Of a DNA stretch of 64,000 nt, positions 43,839-52,848 are shown one piece after another. Position numbers and translations under genes: made by a program. Every line of letters starts with the position of its first letter. The first letter of the stretch is position 1. The notes under the pieces were generated by a model. It was not told the origin of the DNA and did not search any database. It saw nothing but the letters and a program-made list of their open reading frames with translations. Source of the DNA: Fictibacillus solisalsi (lineage in GTDB: Bacteria; Bacillota; Bacilli; Bacillales; Fictibacillaceae); contig NZ_FNHW01000001.1 in the NCBI RefSeq assembly GCF_900103485.1, positions 1,585,418 to 1,649,417 of the forward strand. The letters are read 5' to 3'.

Positions 43839-45022
43839 TTTACCTTCCAACTCCTTACCCAACTCAGAATTTCCTCTTTATTGTTTTGCACTGTCTTTTC
43901 GATGACACCTTTTTCAATTTCACCAAGAATCTCCTGAATCCAGGGCCCCTTTTCCCTTTCAAACGATTTCACCACGTCACGGCCATTGACTGCCAGTTGC
44001 TTTCTCGAATGGATGGGCAGCTTGTGATAGGATTTCTTTAGGTCGCTAAGCTCTTCATTGGCCTCTTTCCCCTGCAGCAGATTCCTTATCCGCAAACAGG
44101 ACACGGCCCGTTCCTCGCCCAGCTCGTACAAATAGACCGGCTGCCGTACATCCTTGTCCAAAAAACGGAAGAGCAGACCAACCTCCCGGATGAAGGCATT
44201 GGACCGTTTCCAGGCTTTTAAAAAACCTGTCAAATCAGAAACCCCAAGCAAAAAAAGAAGAGCGGCCCATCTTTCTACATCCTTTTCTAAACCGGTCCAC
44301 CCGAATGAAGAAAGGTGGTCCGTCCTGTCTTTGTATCTTTCGAGATCTGGCAATGAAGAAGAAAATCCTTCTTCAAAGATAAACGCCAGGCAGATGGGAG
44401 CATCCATCCCCCGAAGCAGCTTTGTAAACTCGACTGCAATCCGTTCTACGGCAATTTCCCTCAATTCTTTGGACAAGGACACACAGGCCCTTTTCGTTTG
44501 GCTTTCAAGCGAAAATCCCATGACCGACCAAAACCGGAGGGCTCTCATGATTCGGAGAGGATCCTCTAGGAATCGTTCAACGGGATTTCCGACGGTTTTT
44601 ATGAGCTGATTTTGAAGATCCTGTCTGCCGCCAAAAGGGTCATGAATTGTCCCGAACCGGTCCATGGCCATCGCATTGATGGTAAAATCTCTTCTTGACA
44701 GATCCTCTTCCAGGGAGTCAATATATTCGACTGACGAAGGATGACGGCGGTCCACATACTTCCCTTCTTTTCTGAACGTTGTCACTTCATATGAAACCGC
44801 CCCATGCCGAACAATCACCGTTCCGTGTTCAATACCGACGGGGATGGTTTTTGGAAATAAAGAAGAAACCTCTACCGGAAGCGCGGAAGTGGCAATATCA
44901 ATATCCCCCATCTCCCTGTCCAGCAGAAGATCTCTGATACAGCCGCCAACCATATAAGCCTGAAATCCGGCCTCTTCCAGCCTGTCCATAATATATTGTG
45001 CACCTTCAAAAAGATCTTTCAT
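43835..45022 (-). CDS. cca: CCA-adding tRNA nucleotidyltransferase
   Basis: A 395-residue class II nucleotidyltransferase with MVGGCIRDLLLDREMGDIDIAT (GGxxRD and the DxD metal motif), RRDFTINAMAMD, and the RNA-binding region DPLRIMRALRFWS. It adds or repairs the CCA end of tRNAs. Gap to bshA is 8 bp; it shares ATGA with birA. Confidence 0.95.
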   Translation of the reverse strand: MKDLFEGAQYIMDRLEEAGFQAYMVGGCIRDLLLDREMGDIDIATSALPVEVSSLFPKTIPVGIEHGTVIVRHGAVSYEVTTFRKEGKYVDRRHPSSVEYIDSLEEDLSRRDFTINAMAMDRFGTIHDPFGGRQDLQNQLIKTVGNPVERFLEDPLRIMRALRFWSVMGFSLESQTKRACVSLSKELREIAVERIAVEFTKLLRGMDAPICLAFIFEEGFSSSLPDLERYKDRTDHLSSFGWTGLEKDVERWAALLFLLGVSDLTGFLKAWKRSNAFIREVGLLFRFLDKDVRQPVYLYELGEERAVSCLRIRNLLQGKEANEELSDLKKSYHKLPIHSRKQLAVNGRDVVKSFEREKGPWIQEILGEIEKGVIEKTVQNNKEEILSWVRSWKVK

Positions 45023-45030
45023 TTGGCATC

Positions 45031-46158
45031 CTATCCTTTTAAAACGCTATAATATAGCTGCTCATAATCCTCCACGATCTTGGAAGAATGAAAATGATCT
45101 CTTACATGCTGCATCGCCTGATAGGAAAATCTCTGTTTCTTGCTTTCATCCGTCAGAATGGAAAGCGATGCACGGGCGATGCCATCGATGTCTCCCAGTT
45201 CACAAATATAACCCGTTTCCCCATCCAGAATTACTTCTGGTATTCCGCCGATGTTCGTCCCGACGACAGGTACTCCACAAGCCATGGCTTCAAGCAGAAC
45301 CAGTCCAAAGCTCTCTTTTTCAGAAAGGAGAAGCTTCAAGTCGCTTATGGAAAATAATTCAGCCACATTTTCCTGCTTTCCCAGGAAGAGGACATGTTCT
45401 TCAATGTTTAATTCCTGAACCAGCTTGCAGGCGACTGTAAATTCCGGACCGTTTCCAATCAACAGAAGTTTTGCCGGAATTTCGCTAACGATTTTATGAA
45501 ACGCTTTAATAACATCAGGAACCCGTTTAACGGTCCGGAAGTTGGAAATATGAATAATGACCTTTTCTTCCGGTTTGATGCCATATCCTTTCTTCAGATG
45601 ACTCGCATCCTGCTTAAAATATTCACGCTCATCTACAAAGTTATAGATGGGATAAATCTTATTCTCCACACCAAGCAGGCGATATGTATCATTTTTCAAA
45701 CTATTGGATACCGCCGTCACAGCATCCGACTTTTCAATCCCGAATTTGATCATCTCTTTCAGAGAAGGATCGTATCCAAGGACCGTAATATCAGTCCCAT
45801 GGAGGGTGGTAACAATCTTTAGCTGTTCACCTGCCATCTGCTTTGCCAAAAAGGCACACACCGCGTGCGGTATCGCATAATGCGCATGGATAATATCCAG
45901 CTTTTCACGCTTGGCGACCTCCGCCATTTTACTTGCCAATGCCAAATCGTACGGCGGGTATTTGAAGACGGAATAATTGTTGACTTCCACTTCATGATAA
46001 AAAATATTTGCATATACTTTTCCAAGGCGGAAGGGCAGGGCAGAGGTAATAAAATGTATCTCATGCCCTTTTTCAGCCAGCAGTTTTCCAAGCTCAGTAG
46101 CGACAACCCCGGAACCGCCGACAGTAGGATAACATGTAATTCCAATTTTCAGCTTCAT
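45031..46158 (-). CDS. bshA: Bacillithiol synthesis glycosyltransferase BshA
   Basis: The 375-residue GT4 enzyme begins [21 protein letters not shown] and has the nucleotide-sugar segment [19 protein letters not shown] (EX7E). It links N-acetylglucosamine to malate in the first step of bacillithiol synthesis. It lies 10 bp after bshB1, whose product acts next. Confidence 0.95.
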   Translation of the reverse strand: MKLKIGITCYPTVGGSGVVATELGKLLAEKGHEIHFITSALPFRLGKVYANIFYHEVEVNNYSVFKYPPYDLALASKMAEVAKREKLDIIHAHYAIPHAVCAFLAKQMAGEQLKIVTTLHGTDITVLGYDPSLKEMIKFGIEKSDAVTAVSNSLKNDTYRLLGVENKIYPIYNFVDEREYFKQDASHLKKGYGIKPEEKVIIHISNFRTVKRVPDVIKAFHKIVSEIPAKLLLIGNGPEFTVACKLVQELNIEEHVLFLGKQENVAELFSISDLKLLLSEKESFGLVLLEAMACGVPVVGTNIGGIPEVILDGETGYICELGDIDGIARASLSILTDESKKQRFSYQAMQHVRDHFHSSKIVEDYEQLYYSVLKG

Positions 46159-46168
46159 TTGGTTCTCC

Positions 46169-46861
46169 TTACAATGTCTTTAATAAATATGGCTTTTTGG
46201 TAATGAACCCTTCCGCGTAGGCGACTCCCGCTTCAAAGCCAAACATCTTTTCCCTCGCGCTGACCGATTCAATGTATCCATTAACAAGCGGTGTAGCAAA
46301 GCTTTCATCGTTTTTAACGAATTGGCTTTCATAACAATTCAGCGCCGCCACCTTTTTTTCAAAAACAGACGATATATCAACGAGCAGATGAGGCTTGTGG
46401 AAACCGTTGATAAAATAAAAATAAATATTTTTCACCCTGTGAGGAGGCAGACGCTCGGGATCCACAACATTTTTCACACCAGCGGAAAATGCCGCTTCTT
46501 CCACAAGTATTGAACAATTTCCATGGTCCGGATGGCGGTCCTTTGGATAAGGAACAAAAATGCTGTCCGGTTTTACTCTTCGAATTACCGTCACGATCGA
46601 CGCGATATGGTCCTCTTTCAGAAAGAGACCGCGGTCAGGAAGTCCCAGATTCAGCCGTTCGGTTACTCCAAGCACGTCAGCAGCTTTCTTTGCTTCTTCT
46701 TTCCTTCGCTCCACTGTACCGTTAGACGAAAGTTCGGCCTGGGTAAGATCGCAAATGGTAACACTTCCTCCATTGGCCGTATGATTCGCAATGGAACCGC
46801 TCATTCCAATTTCAACATCGTCCGAATGAGCGCCAAACGCGAGCCAGCCTTCTAATTTCAT
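46169..46861 (-). CDS. bshB1: Bacillithiol deacetylase BshB1
   Basis: A 230-residue LmbE/PIG-L zinc deacetylase. The metal and catalytic motif is [10 protein letters not shown] (AHxDD with Ser at x, variable in the family), with the later His in [11 protein letters not shown]. It removes the acetyl group from GlcNAc-malate. Its ATG overlaps the mgsA stop by ATGA, so translation is coupled. Confidence 0.94.
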   Translation of the reverse strand: MKLEGWLAFGAHSDDVEIGMSGSIANHTANGGSVTICDLTQAELSSNGTVERRKEEAKKAADVLGVTERLNLGLPDRGLFLKEDHIASIVTVIRRVKPDSIFVPYPKDRHPDHGNCSILVEEAAFSAGVKNVVDPERLPPHRVKNIYFYFINGFHKPHLLVDISSVFEKKVAALNCYESQFVKNDESFATPLVNGYIESVSAREKMFGFEAGVAYAEGFITKKPYLLKTL

Positions 46862-47274
46862 GATGATTGCCCTTCTCTCTCTCTAATAATGGTTCTCCAA
46901 TTGAAATCGCCGCGCTCCATTGCCCGAATGAACAGCTCTCCGCTCGCCACGTTCGTTGCAACCGGAATCTGATAAACATCACAGAGACGAATGAGCGCGG
47001 AAATGTCGGGTTCATGCGCCTGTGCGGTTAAAGGATCACGGAAAAAAAGAACAAGATCCATCTCGTTCTGCGCAATTAACGCACCGATCTGCTGATCGCC
47101 ACCAAGGGGGCCTGATTGAAACCTGTAGATATTTAGCCCGGAAGCATCCATGATTTTCTGTCCTGTAGTGCCTGTTGCAAACAATTCATGCTTCTTCAAA
47201 ATCGGTTCATAAGCAACGGTAAAATTAATCATTTCCTGTTTTTTATTATCATGCGCCACCAACGCAATTCTCAT
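46858..47274 (-). CDS. mgsA: Methylglyoxal synthase
   Basis: The 138-residue enzyme contains [20 protein letters not shown] and [14 protein letters not shown] with catalytic Asp residues in [14 protein letters not shown]. It converts dihydroxyacetone phosphate to methylglyoxal. Its clustering with bacillithiol genes, which help detoxify methylglyoxal, makes metabolic sense. An AAAGGGTGGGG site lies upstream. Confidence 0.95.
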   Translation of the reverse strand: MRIALVAHDNKKQEMINFTVAYEPILKKHELFATGTTGQKIMDASGLNIYRFQSGPLGGDQQIGALIAQNEMDLVLFFRDPLTAQAHEPDISALIRLCDVYQIPVATNVASGELFIRAMERGDFNWRTIIREREGQSS

Positions 47275-47289
47275 TGTTCCCCACCCTTT

Positions 47290-48093
47290 TTATTCAATAA
47301 TATTTTCCAAGCCGTAAACAAGATGGTCCACATTCATGACCGCTTCGACCGCCAGCTTGACACCAGGCATGAATGAAGCCCGGTTCATGGAATCGTGCTT
47401 AATGGTCAGCGTTTGTCCTTCTCCACCCATAATGACTTCCTGATGCGCAACAAGCCCAGGCAAGCGGATACTGTGAATCCTGATTCCGTCGAGTTCGGCG
47501 CCTCTTGCTCCTTTAAGGTCTTCTTTTTCGTCAGGGTGCCCCTGTTGTTTGGATTCCCTGACCTCACGAATCAACTGTGCAGTTTTCAGCGCTGTTCCTG
47601 ACGGGGCATCCAGTTTTTGATCATGATGCTTTTCAATAATTTCGATATCCGGAAGGTATCTTGAAGCCATCTGTGCAAATTTCATCATCAAAACGGCACC
47701 AACGGCAAAGTTCGGTGCAATAATGGCCCCAAGTTCACGTTCGGTGGCGAGGTTTTTCAAGCGTTCAAGGTCCGCGTCGGAAAAACCGGTAGTTCCGATT
47801 ACCGGGCGAACATTGTGCTCCAGCGCCTGTTCAAGATGAACTTTTCCCACATCGGGTTTTGTCAAGTCAATCAGGACATCCGGATGAGTTTCCGAAAAAC
47901 ACCTTGGCGCATCCTCATACACCGGAATATCAAGCGCAGGCATGTCCGCGACATCCTTTAGCTTCATGCCTTCATTTCTTGAATCAATAACGGCAACAAG
48001 TTTAAAATGCGGGGTTTCCGTTACCATCCGGACAGCCTCGCTTCCCATCTTTCCTCGTGGTCCTGCAATGACGATAGATATTTCCTTGTTCAT
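47290..48093 (-). CDS. dapB: 4-hydroxy-tetrahydrodipicolinate reductase
   Basis: ATG 48093 ([17 protein letters not shown]), with GAAGGAGAGG upstream, gives 267 residues, the usual length. Motifs: the NAD(P) loop [24 protein letters not shown] with the catalytic His/Lys set, and APNFAVGA. It makes tetrahydrodipicolinate for lysine, diaminopimelate and spore dipicolinate. One base separates it from the ypjD stop. Confidence 0.95.
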   Translation of the reverse strand: MNKEISIVIAGPRGKMGSEAVRMVTETPHFKLVAVIDSRNEGMKLKDVADMPALDIPVYEDAPRCFSETHPDVLIDLTKPDVGKVHLEQALEHNVRPVIGTTGFSDADLERLKNLATERELGAIIAPNFAVGAVLMMKFAQMASRYLPDIEIIEKHHDQKLDAPSGTALKTAQLIREVRESKQQGHPDEKEDLKGARGAELDGIRIHSIRLPGLVAHQEVIMGGEGQTLTIKHDSMNRASFMPGVKLAVEAVMNVDHLVYGLENIIE

Positions 48094-48094
48094 C

Positions 48095-48433
48095 TTATTG
48101 TTCCTCTCCTTCTTCAATCCGTGTCCAACGGTCTTTATCTCTTGTATTGAATTTTTTCATGACCATATCAAACGATTTTTCCATACTAATATCGAGTGAA
48201 TTGGCAAAACATAGTAAGACAAAGAAAAGATCGCCGAGTTCCTCTTCTATCGTCTGTTCTTTTTCGGTTGATTTTTTCGGTTTTTCCCCATAATAGTGGT
48301 TAACTTCACGGGCAAGCTCGCCAAGCTCTTCGGTCATTCGGGCGGTCATGGCCAGCGGGCTGAAATAGCCCTCTTTGAACTGGCTGATGTATGTATCGAC
48401 TTCTTTTTGCATCTCTTGCATGGTCTTGTTCAT
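48095..48433 (-). CDS. ypjD: MazG-like nucleotide pyrophosphohydrolase YpjD
   Basis: A 112-residue all-helical NTPase of the MazG/dUTPase-2 superfamily. Paired metal motifs EELGELARE (36-44) and EELGDLFF (about 64-71) are clear. It probably hydrolyses (d)NTPs for housekeeping. First gene of the operon leading through dapB, mgsA, bshB1, bshA, cca and birA. AGGTGAT precedes ATG. Confidence 0.92.
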   Translation of the reverse strand: MNKTMQEMQKEVDTYISQFKEGYFSPLAMTARMTEELGELAREVNHYYGEKPKKSTEKEQTIEEELGDLFFVLLCFANSLDISMEKSFDMVMKKFNTRDKDRWTRIEEGEEQ

Positions 48434-48464
48434 CGTATATCACCTCATGTTCAATCCTACGTTA

Positions 48465-48493
48465 ATGTTAGCGGAGAATAAAGCATTTGACAA
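48465..48493 (-). promoter_or_regulatory. Predicted promoter of the ypjD-dapB operon
   Basis: On the minus strand TTGTCA (48493-48488), a 17-bp spacer, and TAACAT (48470-48465). Confidence 0.6.
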
Positions 48494-48506
48494 ATTTCTT
48501 GAGCGA

Positions 48507-48535
48507 TTGAACGGCCCCCGTTTTTGCTTTATAAT
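48507..48535 (+). promoter_or_regulatory. Predicted promoter of ypjC
   Basis: TTGAAC (48507-48512), 17-bp spacer, consensus TATAAT (48530-48535). It is divergent from the ypjD promoter. Confidence 0.75.
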
Positions 48536-48577
48536 GAAAACGCCATCAAGGCAACGCAACAGAATCAGGAGGCACAT

Positions 48578-49450
48578 ATGACTTTTCCCATCCGCATCAA
48601 AAACGTCTTTTTTATCTTGTTGGGCTCCGCCATCTTTTCTTTTGGCATCGTGCACTTCAACATGCAGAACAATCTGGCAGAAGGCGGTTTTACCGGCATT
48701 ACCCTTATTCTTTACTTTTTGTTTCATATTGACCCTTCATATTCTAATTTGGCGCTCAACCTCCCGCTTTTTTTTGTGGGCTGGAAGCTGCTTGGAAAAA
48801 ACGCATTCATTTATACGTTGATCGGTACGCTTGGTGTGTCTCTTTTTCTTTATCTTTTTCAGCGTTTCTCTTCTCTCAGGGTTGACCTAAAAAATGATAT
48901 GCCCCTCGCAGCACTGTTCGCTGGCGTTTTTATCGGCATCGGACTAGGCATTATTTTCCGCTATGGCGGAACAACAGGCGGAGTGGATATCATTGCACGG
49001 CTCGGTCATAAATTTATGGGATGGAGCATGGGAAAAACGATGTTCATGTTTGATTTCGTTGTCATATCCATCTCTCTTGTCTATCTCGATTACAAAGAAG
49101 CCATGTATACACTGGTCGCCGTATTTGTCGGGGCAAGAGTGATTGATTTCATGCAGGAAGGCGCGTATGCCGGAAAAGCAGCGATGATCATCTCTGAAAA
49201 AAATACTGAAATTGCTGCCCTGATCATGAAGGAAATGGACCGGGGGGCTACCCTTCTTACTGCCAAAGGAAGCTTTACCGGCTCCCAAAAGGAAGTACTG
49301 TACTGTGTATTTGCCCGTAACGAAATTGTCCGTCTCAAGCAGGTCATTGAACGAGTCGACCCGCATGCTTTTGTGACCGTCAACGACGTTCACGAAGTCC
49401 TCGGAGAAGGATTCACACTCGACGCCGACAAAAACCCAATAGGGATATAA
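48578..49450 (+). CDS. ypjC: YitT-family membrane protein YpjC (DUF2179)
   Basis: ATG 48578 with AGGAGG upstream; the frame open to 48524 includes the promoter. The 290-residue protein has five or six N-terminal membrane helices with FGIVHFNMQNNLAEGGFTGI and GGTTGGVDIIAR, then a C-terminal cytosolic DUF2179 domain (GATLLTAKGSFTG). Function unknown; the family is widespread in Firmicutes. Divergent from ypjD. Confidence 0.88.
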   Translation: MTFPIRIKNVFFILLGSAIFSFGIVHFNMQNNLAEGGFTGITLILYFLFHIDPSYSNLALNLPLFFVGWKLLGKNAFIYTLIGTLGVSLFLYLFQRFSSLRVDLKNDMPLAALFAGVFIGIGLGIIFRYGGTTGGVDIIARLGHKFMGWSMGKTMFMFDFVVISISLVYLDYKEAMYTLVAVFVGARVIDFMQEGAYAGKAAMIISEKNTEIAALIMKEMDRGATLLTAKGSFTGSQKEVLYCVFARNEIVRLKQVIERVDPHAFVTVNDVHEVLGEGFTLDADKNPIGI

Positions 49451-49567
49451 GAAAGGCTGAGGCGTCCGCTTAGAAGCGGCAGACGCTGGAGGCTTTGAAC
49501 ACAAATACGCTTTTTGTATTTTTGGAAAAGGCGAAACGGCCGAGCTTCTGGACGCCGAAGCTGGATC
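49451..49567 (+). repeat. Interspersed structured repeat, full copy B
   Basis: About 117 bp directly after the ypjC stop. It opens GAAAGGCTGAGGCGTCC and ends GGACGCCGAAGCTGGATC. Predicted stems: ends GGCGTCC/GGACGCC, hairpin CCGCTT-AG-AAGCGG, and inner AATAC/GTATT. Each has a paired counterpart of different sequence in the copy at 25906-26021. Confidence 0.7.
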
Positions 49568-49573
49568 AAATTA

Positions 49574-49629
49574 GAAAGGCTGAGGCGTCCGCTTAGAAGC
49601 GGCAGACGCTGGAGGCTTTGAACACAAAA
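49574..49629 (+). repeat. Partial tandem copy C of the structured repeat
   Basis: The first 55 bp of copy B (49451-49505) recur exactly at 49574-49628, after a 6-bp gap from the end of copy B. The 3' half is missing, replaced by sequence leading into the next terminator. Confidence 0.75.
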
Positions 49630-49651
49630 AACCCTTTTACTGTTCGGGCAC

Positions 49652-49680
49652 ACAAAAAACCTCCGCATTCTGCGGAGGTT
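49652..49680 (-). terminator. Terminator of the YugP-like gene
   Basis: AACCTCCGCA (49658-49667) and TGCGGAGGTT (49671-49680) form a perfect 10-bp stem with a 3-nt loop; T6 follows on the minus strand. Confidence 0.88.
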
Positions 49681-49690
49681 TAATCAATTT

Positions 49691-50368
49691 TTAATCATCA
49701 TTATTCATGCCAACGAACATGAGCACAAAGCGCAAAAGTTCGAGAACGGCAACGAGCGCAGCGGCCACGTATGTGAGTGCAGCGGCATTCAGCACTTTTC
49801 TAGCCTGTCGTTCTTCGTTATTACGGATCATGCCGGTGGATACAATTTGGTCCATCGCCCGGCTGCTGGCATTAAATTCAACCGGCAGGGTCACCAGCTG
49901 AAACAGCACAGCTGCGGCCATAAAGACAATACCAACCAACAGCAGGTTAGCCGATGTGAAGAGGATACCCGCTAAAATCAGAAGGTACGAAAAGTTGGAC
50001 CCGAGATTGGCAACAGGCACCAATGCATGCCGAAAGCGAAGCGGTGCATAGCTTTCTTTGTCCTGGATCGCATGTCCCACTTCATGAGCAGCGACAGCAG
50101 AGCCGGCAATTGAATGTCCGTAATAGTTTTCTTCCGATAAACGGACCACTTTGGTACGCGGGTCATAATGGTCGGACAGCCGGCCGCCGATCGGCTCGAC
50201 TGAGACATTGTACAACCCGTTTTGGTCCAATATTTCGCGGGCAACTTCAGCTCCCGTTTTTCCTGTAGAGTTTTCAACTTTTGAATATTTATTGTAGGTG
50301 CTTTTCACTTTCATCTGTGCCCAAAGCGGGATAATCAACAAAAGTGCAAAGTAGATGAGAAAAGACAT
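49691..50368 (-). CDS. YugP-like membrane zinc metallopeptidase
   Basis: A 225-residue membrane protein with zinc motif HEVGHAIQDKESYAPL (HExGH) near 94-98, an N-terminal membrane helix (3-20) and three more helices after 115. This is the DUF/Peptidase membrane zinc family of B. subtilis YugP. Substrates are unknown. The gene is in the place of an insertion relative to B. subtilis, between ypjC and ypjB. Confidence 0.85.
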   Translation of the reverse strand: MSFLIYFALLLIIPLWAQMKVKSTYNKYSKVENSTGKTGAEVAREILDQNGLYNVSVEPIGGRLSDHYDPRTKVVRLSEENYYGHSIAGSAVAAHEVGHAIQDKESYAPLRFRHALVPVANLGSNFSYLLILAGILFTSANLLLVGIVFMAAAVLFQLVTLPVEFNASSRAMDQIVSTGMIRNNEERQARKVLNAAALTYVAAALVAVLELLRFVLMFVGMNNDD

Positions 50369-50439
50369 TTATGGCATTCCTCCACTATTATTTATACTTT
50401 AATTTTATTAATCTGCAGCCCTGATGTCAATTAGAACGC

Positions 50440-51240
50440 TCATTCCTCCGGCCTCTCTACAGCCTTTACACTCTCCGTCTCTGCTTTGTATTTTCTCCAT
50501 CCGACATAAAATAATGTGGAGAAAATAATGCCTCCGATCGAAAAAATCAGCCAGAATAACGAAGGATCGGAAGTGTCTTCTTTTGCATCAAACAGTTTTT
50601 CGAAGTCTTCCTGAATCGAAGTGAGTTTTTCACGGCTTTCTTTCGAGGAAATCATGTTAGTTCTTGTCTTTTCGATATATTCTACATCCCGGTCGACCTG
50701 TTCAAAGACGGCTTCGGTCACATCCATGCTGACAGCGGGCCGGATCATGTTGTAATTCGCCAAAAATTCATTTGCAGCCTCCTGAAATGACTGATCTTCC
50801 TTCTTTTTTAGAGAAAGCTGCATCGATTTGATCGGGTTCATGATTTGGTACTCCGTCTGTTTCCACAGTGGCTGTTGGTCTGACACCAGGGCGTCCATCA
50901 GCAGCCGGACGCCGGTCAGGCGGCTGATTTTCACATCACGGGTTTCCTCTGCCCTGCCCAGGGCTTCTATCGTATTTTCCATGGTCATGTCCACCATTCG
51001 GATTTTGTCATCCGCAAGATCGCTGTTTGCCACATCTTTGCCAAACTGGGACGACATATAGAAGAGAACCTCGCTTGCTTCTTTATACCGTTCTTCCTTG
51101 GCAAGCTCCAGCGCTTTATCCGACAATTGAGTAACATTGTCAAAGTCTGGATGCTGACCGCTGCCGATTGCATGCACAGCAGCCGGCATTAAAAGCAGAA
51201 AAGCGCTTAACACTGCAGCGGTTTTTCGTTTTATTCCCAT
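50440..51240 (-). CDS. ypjB: Sporulation protein YpjB
   Basis: ATG 51240 (MGIKRKTAAVL), with GGAGGG upstream, gives 266 residues with a signal peptide cleaved near AVHA-IG and a C-terminal membrane helix (LFWLIFSIGGIIFSTLFYVGW region). The middle is helical. B. subtilis ypjB is known as a sporulation-associated gene in this same position; biochemical role unknown. Confidence 0.85.
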   Translation of the reverse strand: MGIKRKTAAVLSAFLLLMPAAVHAIGSGQHPDFDNVTQLSDKALELAKEERYKEASEVLFYMSSQFGKDVANSDLADDKIRMVDMTMENTIEALGRAEETRDVKISRLTGVRLLMDALVSDQQPLWKQTEYQIMNPIKSMQLSLKKKEDQSFQEAANEFLANYNMIRPAVSMDVTEAVFEQVDRDVEYIEKTRTNMISSKESREKLTSIQEDFEKLFDAKEDTSDPSLFWLIFSIGGIIFSTLFYVGWRKYKAETESVKAVERPEE

Positions 51241-51298
51241 TCCTGTCCCTCCCATACGGTATAACCCATCATATGAGAAAACGGACAAGGATAGACCT

Positions 51299-51883
51299 CT
51301 ATTTACCGCGAGGCTGCCTCTCACGGGTGAGTACATAAATCAGTGCAACCGAAAATACACTTAACCAGAACGTCAGGTATCCGATCAGCTGCATATGGTC
51401 CGCCAGTATATCGTAACGGGGCATCATTCCGTAAACATAGTCAATAATCTCATTATGGAACACCCACAGAGCAGCGACAGCCATGTGGCGGAGCCGGATT
51501 TTATAATATGAGGCGTACAAAAGCCCTTCTATGGCCATCCCCAAATGTGAAAATATCAGCATGTAACTTTCCCAATATAGTGGAGGAGCCACCAGGCCGC
51601 CTGCAATATTCATTCCCACCGCCCATAAGCCATATTTAAATAAACTGACGGCAGCCAGTGCTTCCATATACGGAATATTTTTTCCGAATAGAAATGCAAC
51701 AAGCACAAAGACAAAGAACAGACTTGCTGTCGGGCTGTCCGGCACAAAAAGAACAAATTTCAGAGGAGTCACTGCCAGCTGGTCTTTATACCAATAATAA
51801 CCGTATGCTGTCCCGAGTATATTGACTATCAGCAAACAGGTTAAAAACCACCTTTGTTTCAGGATTCCGTAAAGATAGATCAT
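51299..51883 (-). CDS. ypjA: YpjA membrane protein (DUF1405)
   Basis: A 194-residue integral membrane protein with about six hydrophobic helices. Conserved-looking parts are GTAYGYYWYKDQLAVTP and the loop WVFHNEIIDYVYGMMPRY. Function unknown. It sits between qcrC and ypjB exactly as in B. subtilis, 58 bp before ypjB. Confidence 0.87.
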   Translation of the reverse strand: MIYLYGILKQRWFLTCLLIVNILGTAYGYYWYKDQLAVTPLKFVLFVPDSPTASLFFVFVLVAFLFGKNIPYMEALAAVSLFKYGLWAVGMNIAGGLVAPPLYWESYMLIFSHLGMAIEGLLYASYYKIRLRHMAVAALWVFHNEIIDYVYGMMPRYDILADHMQLIGYLTFWLSVFSVALIYVLTRERQPRGK

Positions 51884-51910
51884 TTCTTTTCTCCTAACAT
51901 GCTGAATGAT

Positions 51911-51940
51911 GTAAAAAAAAGCCGACTATAGAAGCCAGCT
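51911..51940 (-). terminator. Terminator of the qcr operon
   Basis: AGCTGGC (minus 51940-51934) pairs with GTCGGCT (51926-51920) with two G-U pairs, then T8. Confidence 0.65.
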
Positions 51941-51951
51941 TTTCTTCATTG

Positions 51952-52710
51952 CTATTTTTCCAGTTTGGATATAAAATTAGCCAATTTCTTCAAATCTTCT
52001 TCATTGCCCTTGTAAGCGTTGGCCGGCATTGCTCCCCGGCCTTCCTTGGCAATTTTCATAATATCCTCAGGCTTGAGCCCAGTTCCAATCAGGGATGGAC
52101 CCGTTCCGCCCGACAGCTCCGAACCGTGACAGCCTACACATGACTGACTTTTAAAAACTTGATAACCAGGATCATTTTTATCAATATTGGTCTTAACGAT
52201 CTTCCCTTGCTCTTTTGCCTTTTCCCAGTCATGGGTTACAACAGACTCCCACGTCAGATATGTAACGGAAATTAGAGCAAGAAGCATTAAACCTGTTGCA
52301 ACCGGCCGTTTTGAAGGACGTCTTTCAGCCCCTCTGTCCAGCCATGGGGCCAGCAGCAATGCTCCAAACGCAAGACCCGGAATAACAATGGTACCGATTA
52401 ATACATAATCACCGGCAGCATACTTGTATTTCAATAGCTGGTACAAGAAAAGGAAATACCAGTCAGGAAGCGGGATATACCCGGCATCTGTGGGATCTGC
52501 CTTACGCTCCAGCGGAGATTCGTGCGAAATGGTTAAGATTAAATACCCTATTAAAAAGACGGCACCTACCATCCATTCTTTTAAAAGGAAGTTTGGCCAG
52601 AATGCTTCTGTCTTTCCGGGATACTCTGAATAATCTTTTGGAATGTTTGGCTTTCGCTCTGCAGGGACACGCGAGTCGCCTACAAATCTCATTCCTTTGC
52701 CTCGATGCAT
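51952..52710 (-). CDS. qcrC: Menaquinol:cytochrome c reductase cytochrome b/c subunit
   Basis: The 252-residue protein joins the C-terminal half of cytochrome b (membrane helices, PLPDWYFLFLYQLLKY) to a cytochrome c domain with heme site CVGCH near 194-198 and axial Met in GAMPANAYKG. This fusion is typical of Bacillus bc complexes. It begins MHRGKGMRFVGDSRVP, close to B. subtilis QcrC. Confidence 0.95.
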   Translation of the reverse strand: MHRGKGMRFVGDSRVPAERKPNIPKDYSEYPGKTEAFWPNFLLKEWMVGAVFLIGYLILTISHESPLERKADPTDAGYIPLPDWYFLFLYQLLKYKYAAGDYVLIGTIVIPGLAFGALLLAPWLDRGAERRPSKRPVATGLMLLALISVTYLTWESVVTHDWEKAKEQGKIVKTNIDKNDPGYQVFKSQSCVGCHGSELSGGTGPSLIGTGLKPEDIMKIAKEGRGAMPANAYKGNEEDLKKLANFISKLEK

Positions 52711-52730
52711 CTTTCTCCCTCCCTTTTCGT

Positions 52731-52770
52731 AGCGTCTGGAAGCTTTCTAAATCAACAATGGACGCTTCCA
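52731..52770. promoter_or_regulatory. Overlapping inverted repeats between qcrB and qcrC
   Basis: TGGAAGC (52737-52743) pairs with GCTTCCA (52764-52770). AGCGTC (52731-52736) can pair instead with GACGCT (52761-52766), which overlaps the first. The 138-bp gap inside an operon is unusual and may hold a processing site. Confidence 0.4.
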
Positions 52771-52848
52771 AAAGCCAACATCCTCTCTTTACATAAAAGA
52801 GCGGTTTCAAGCTGAATTTTAAAAATAAAGATAATTAAGAAAACAATT

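Noticed and set aside
46859-46861. BshB1 motif AHSDD in place of AHPDD as a defect
   Set aside because: The middle residue varies in this family (Ala, Pro, Ser); the metal-binding His and Asp residues are intact.
49390-49668. Minus-strand frame of 92 codons with a duplicated peptide
   Set aside because: The peptide repeat is just the translation of the duplicated DNA repeat; no ribosome site and it overlaps ypjC and the yugP-like terminator.
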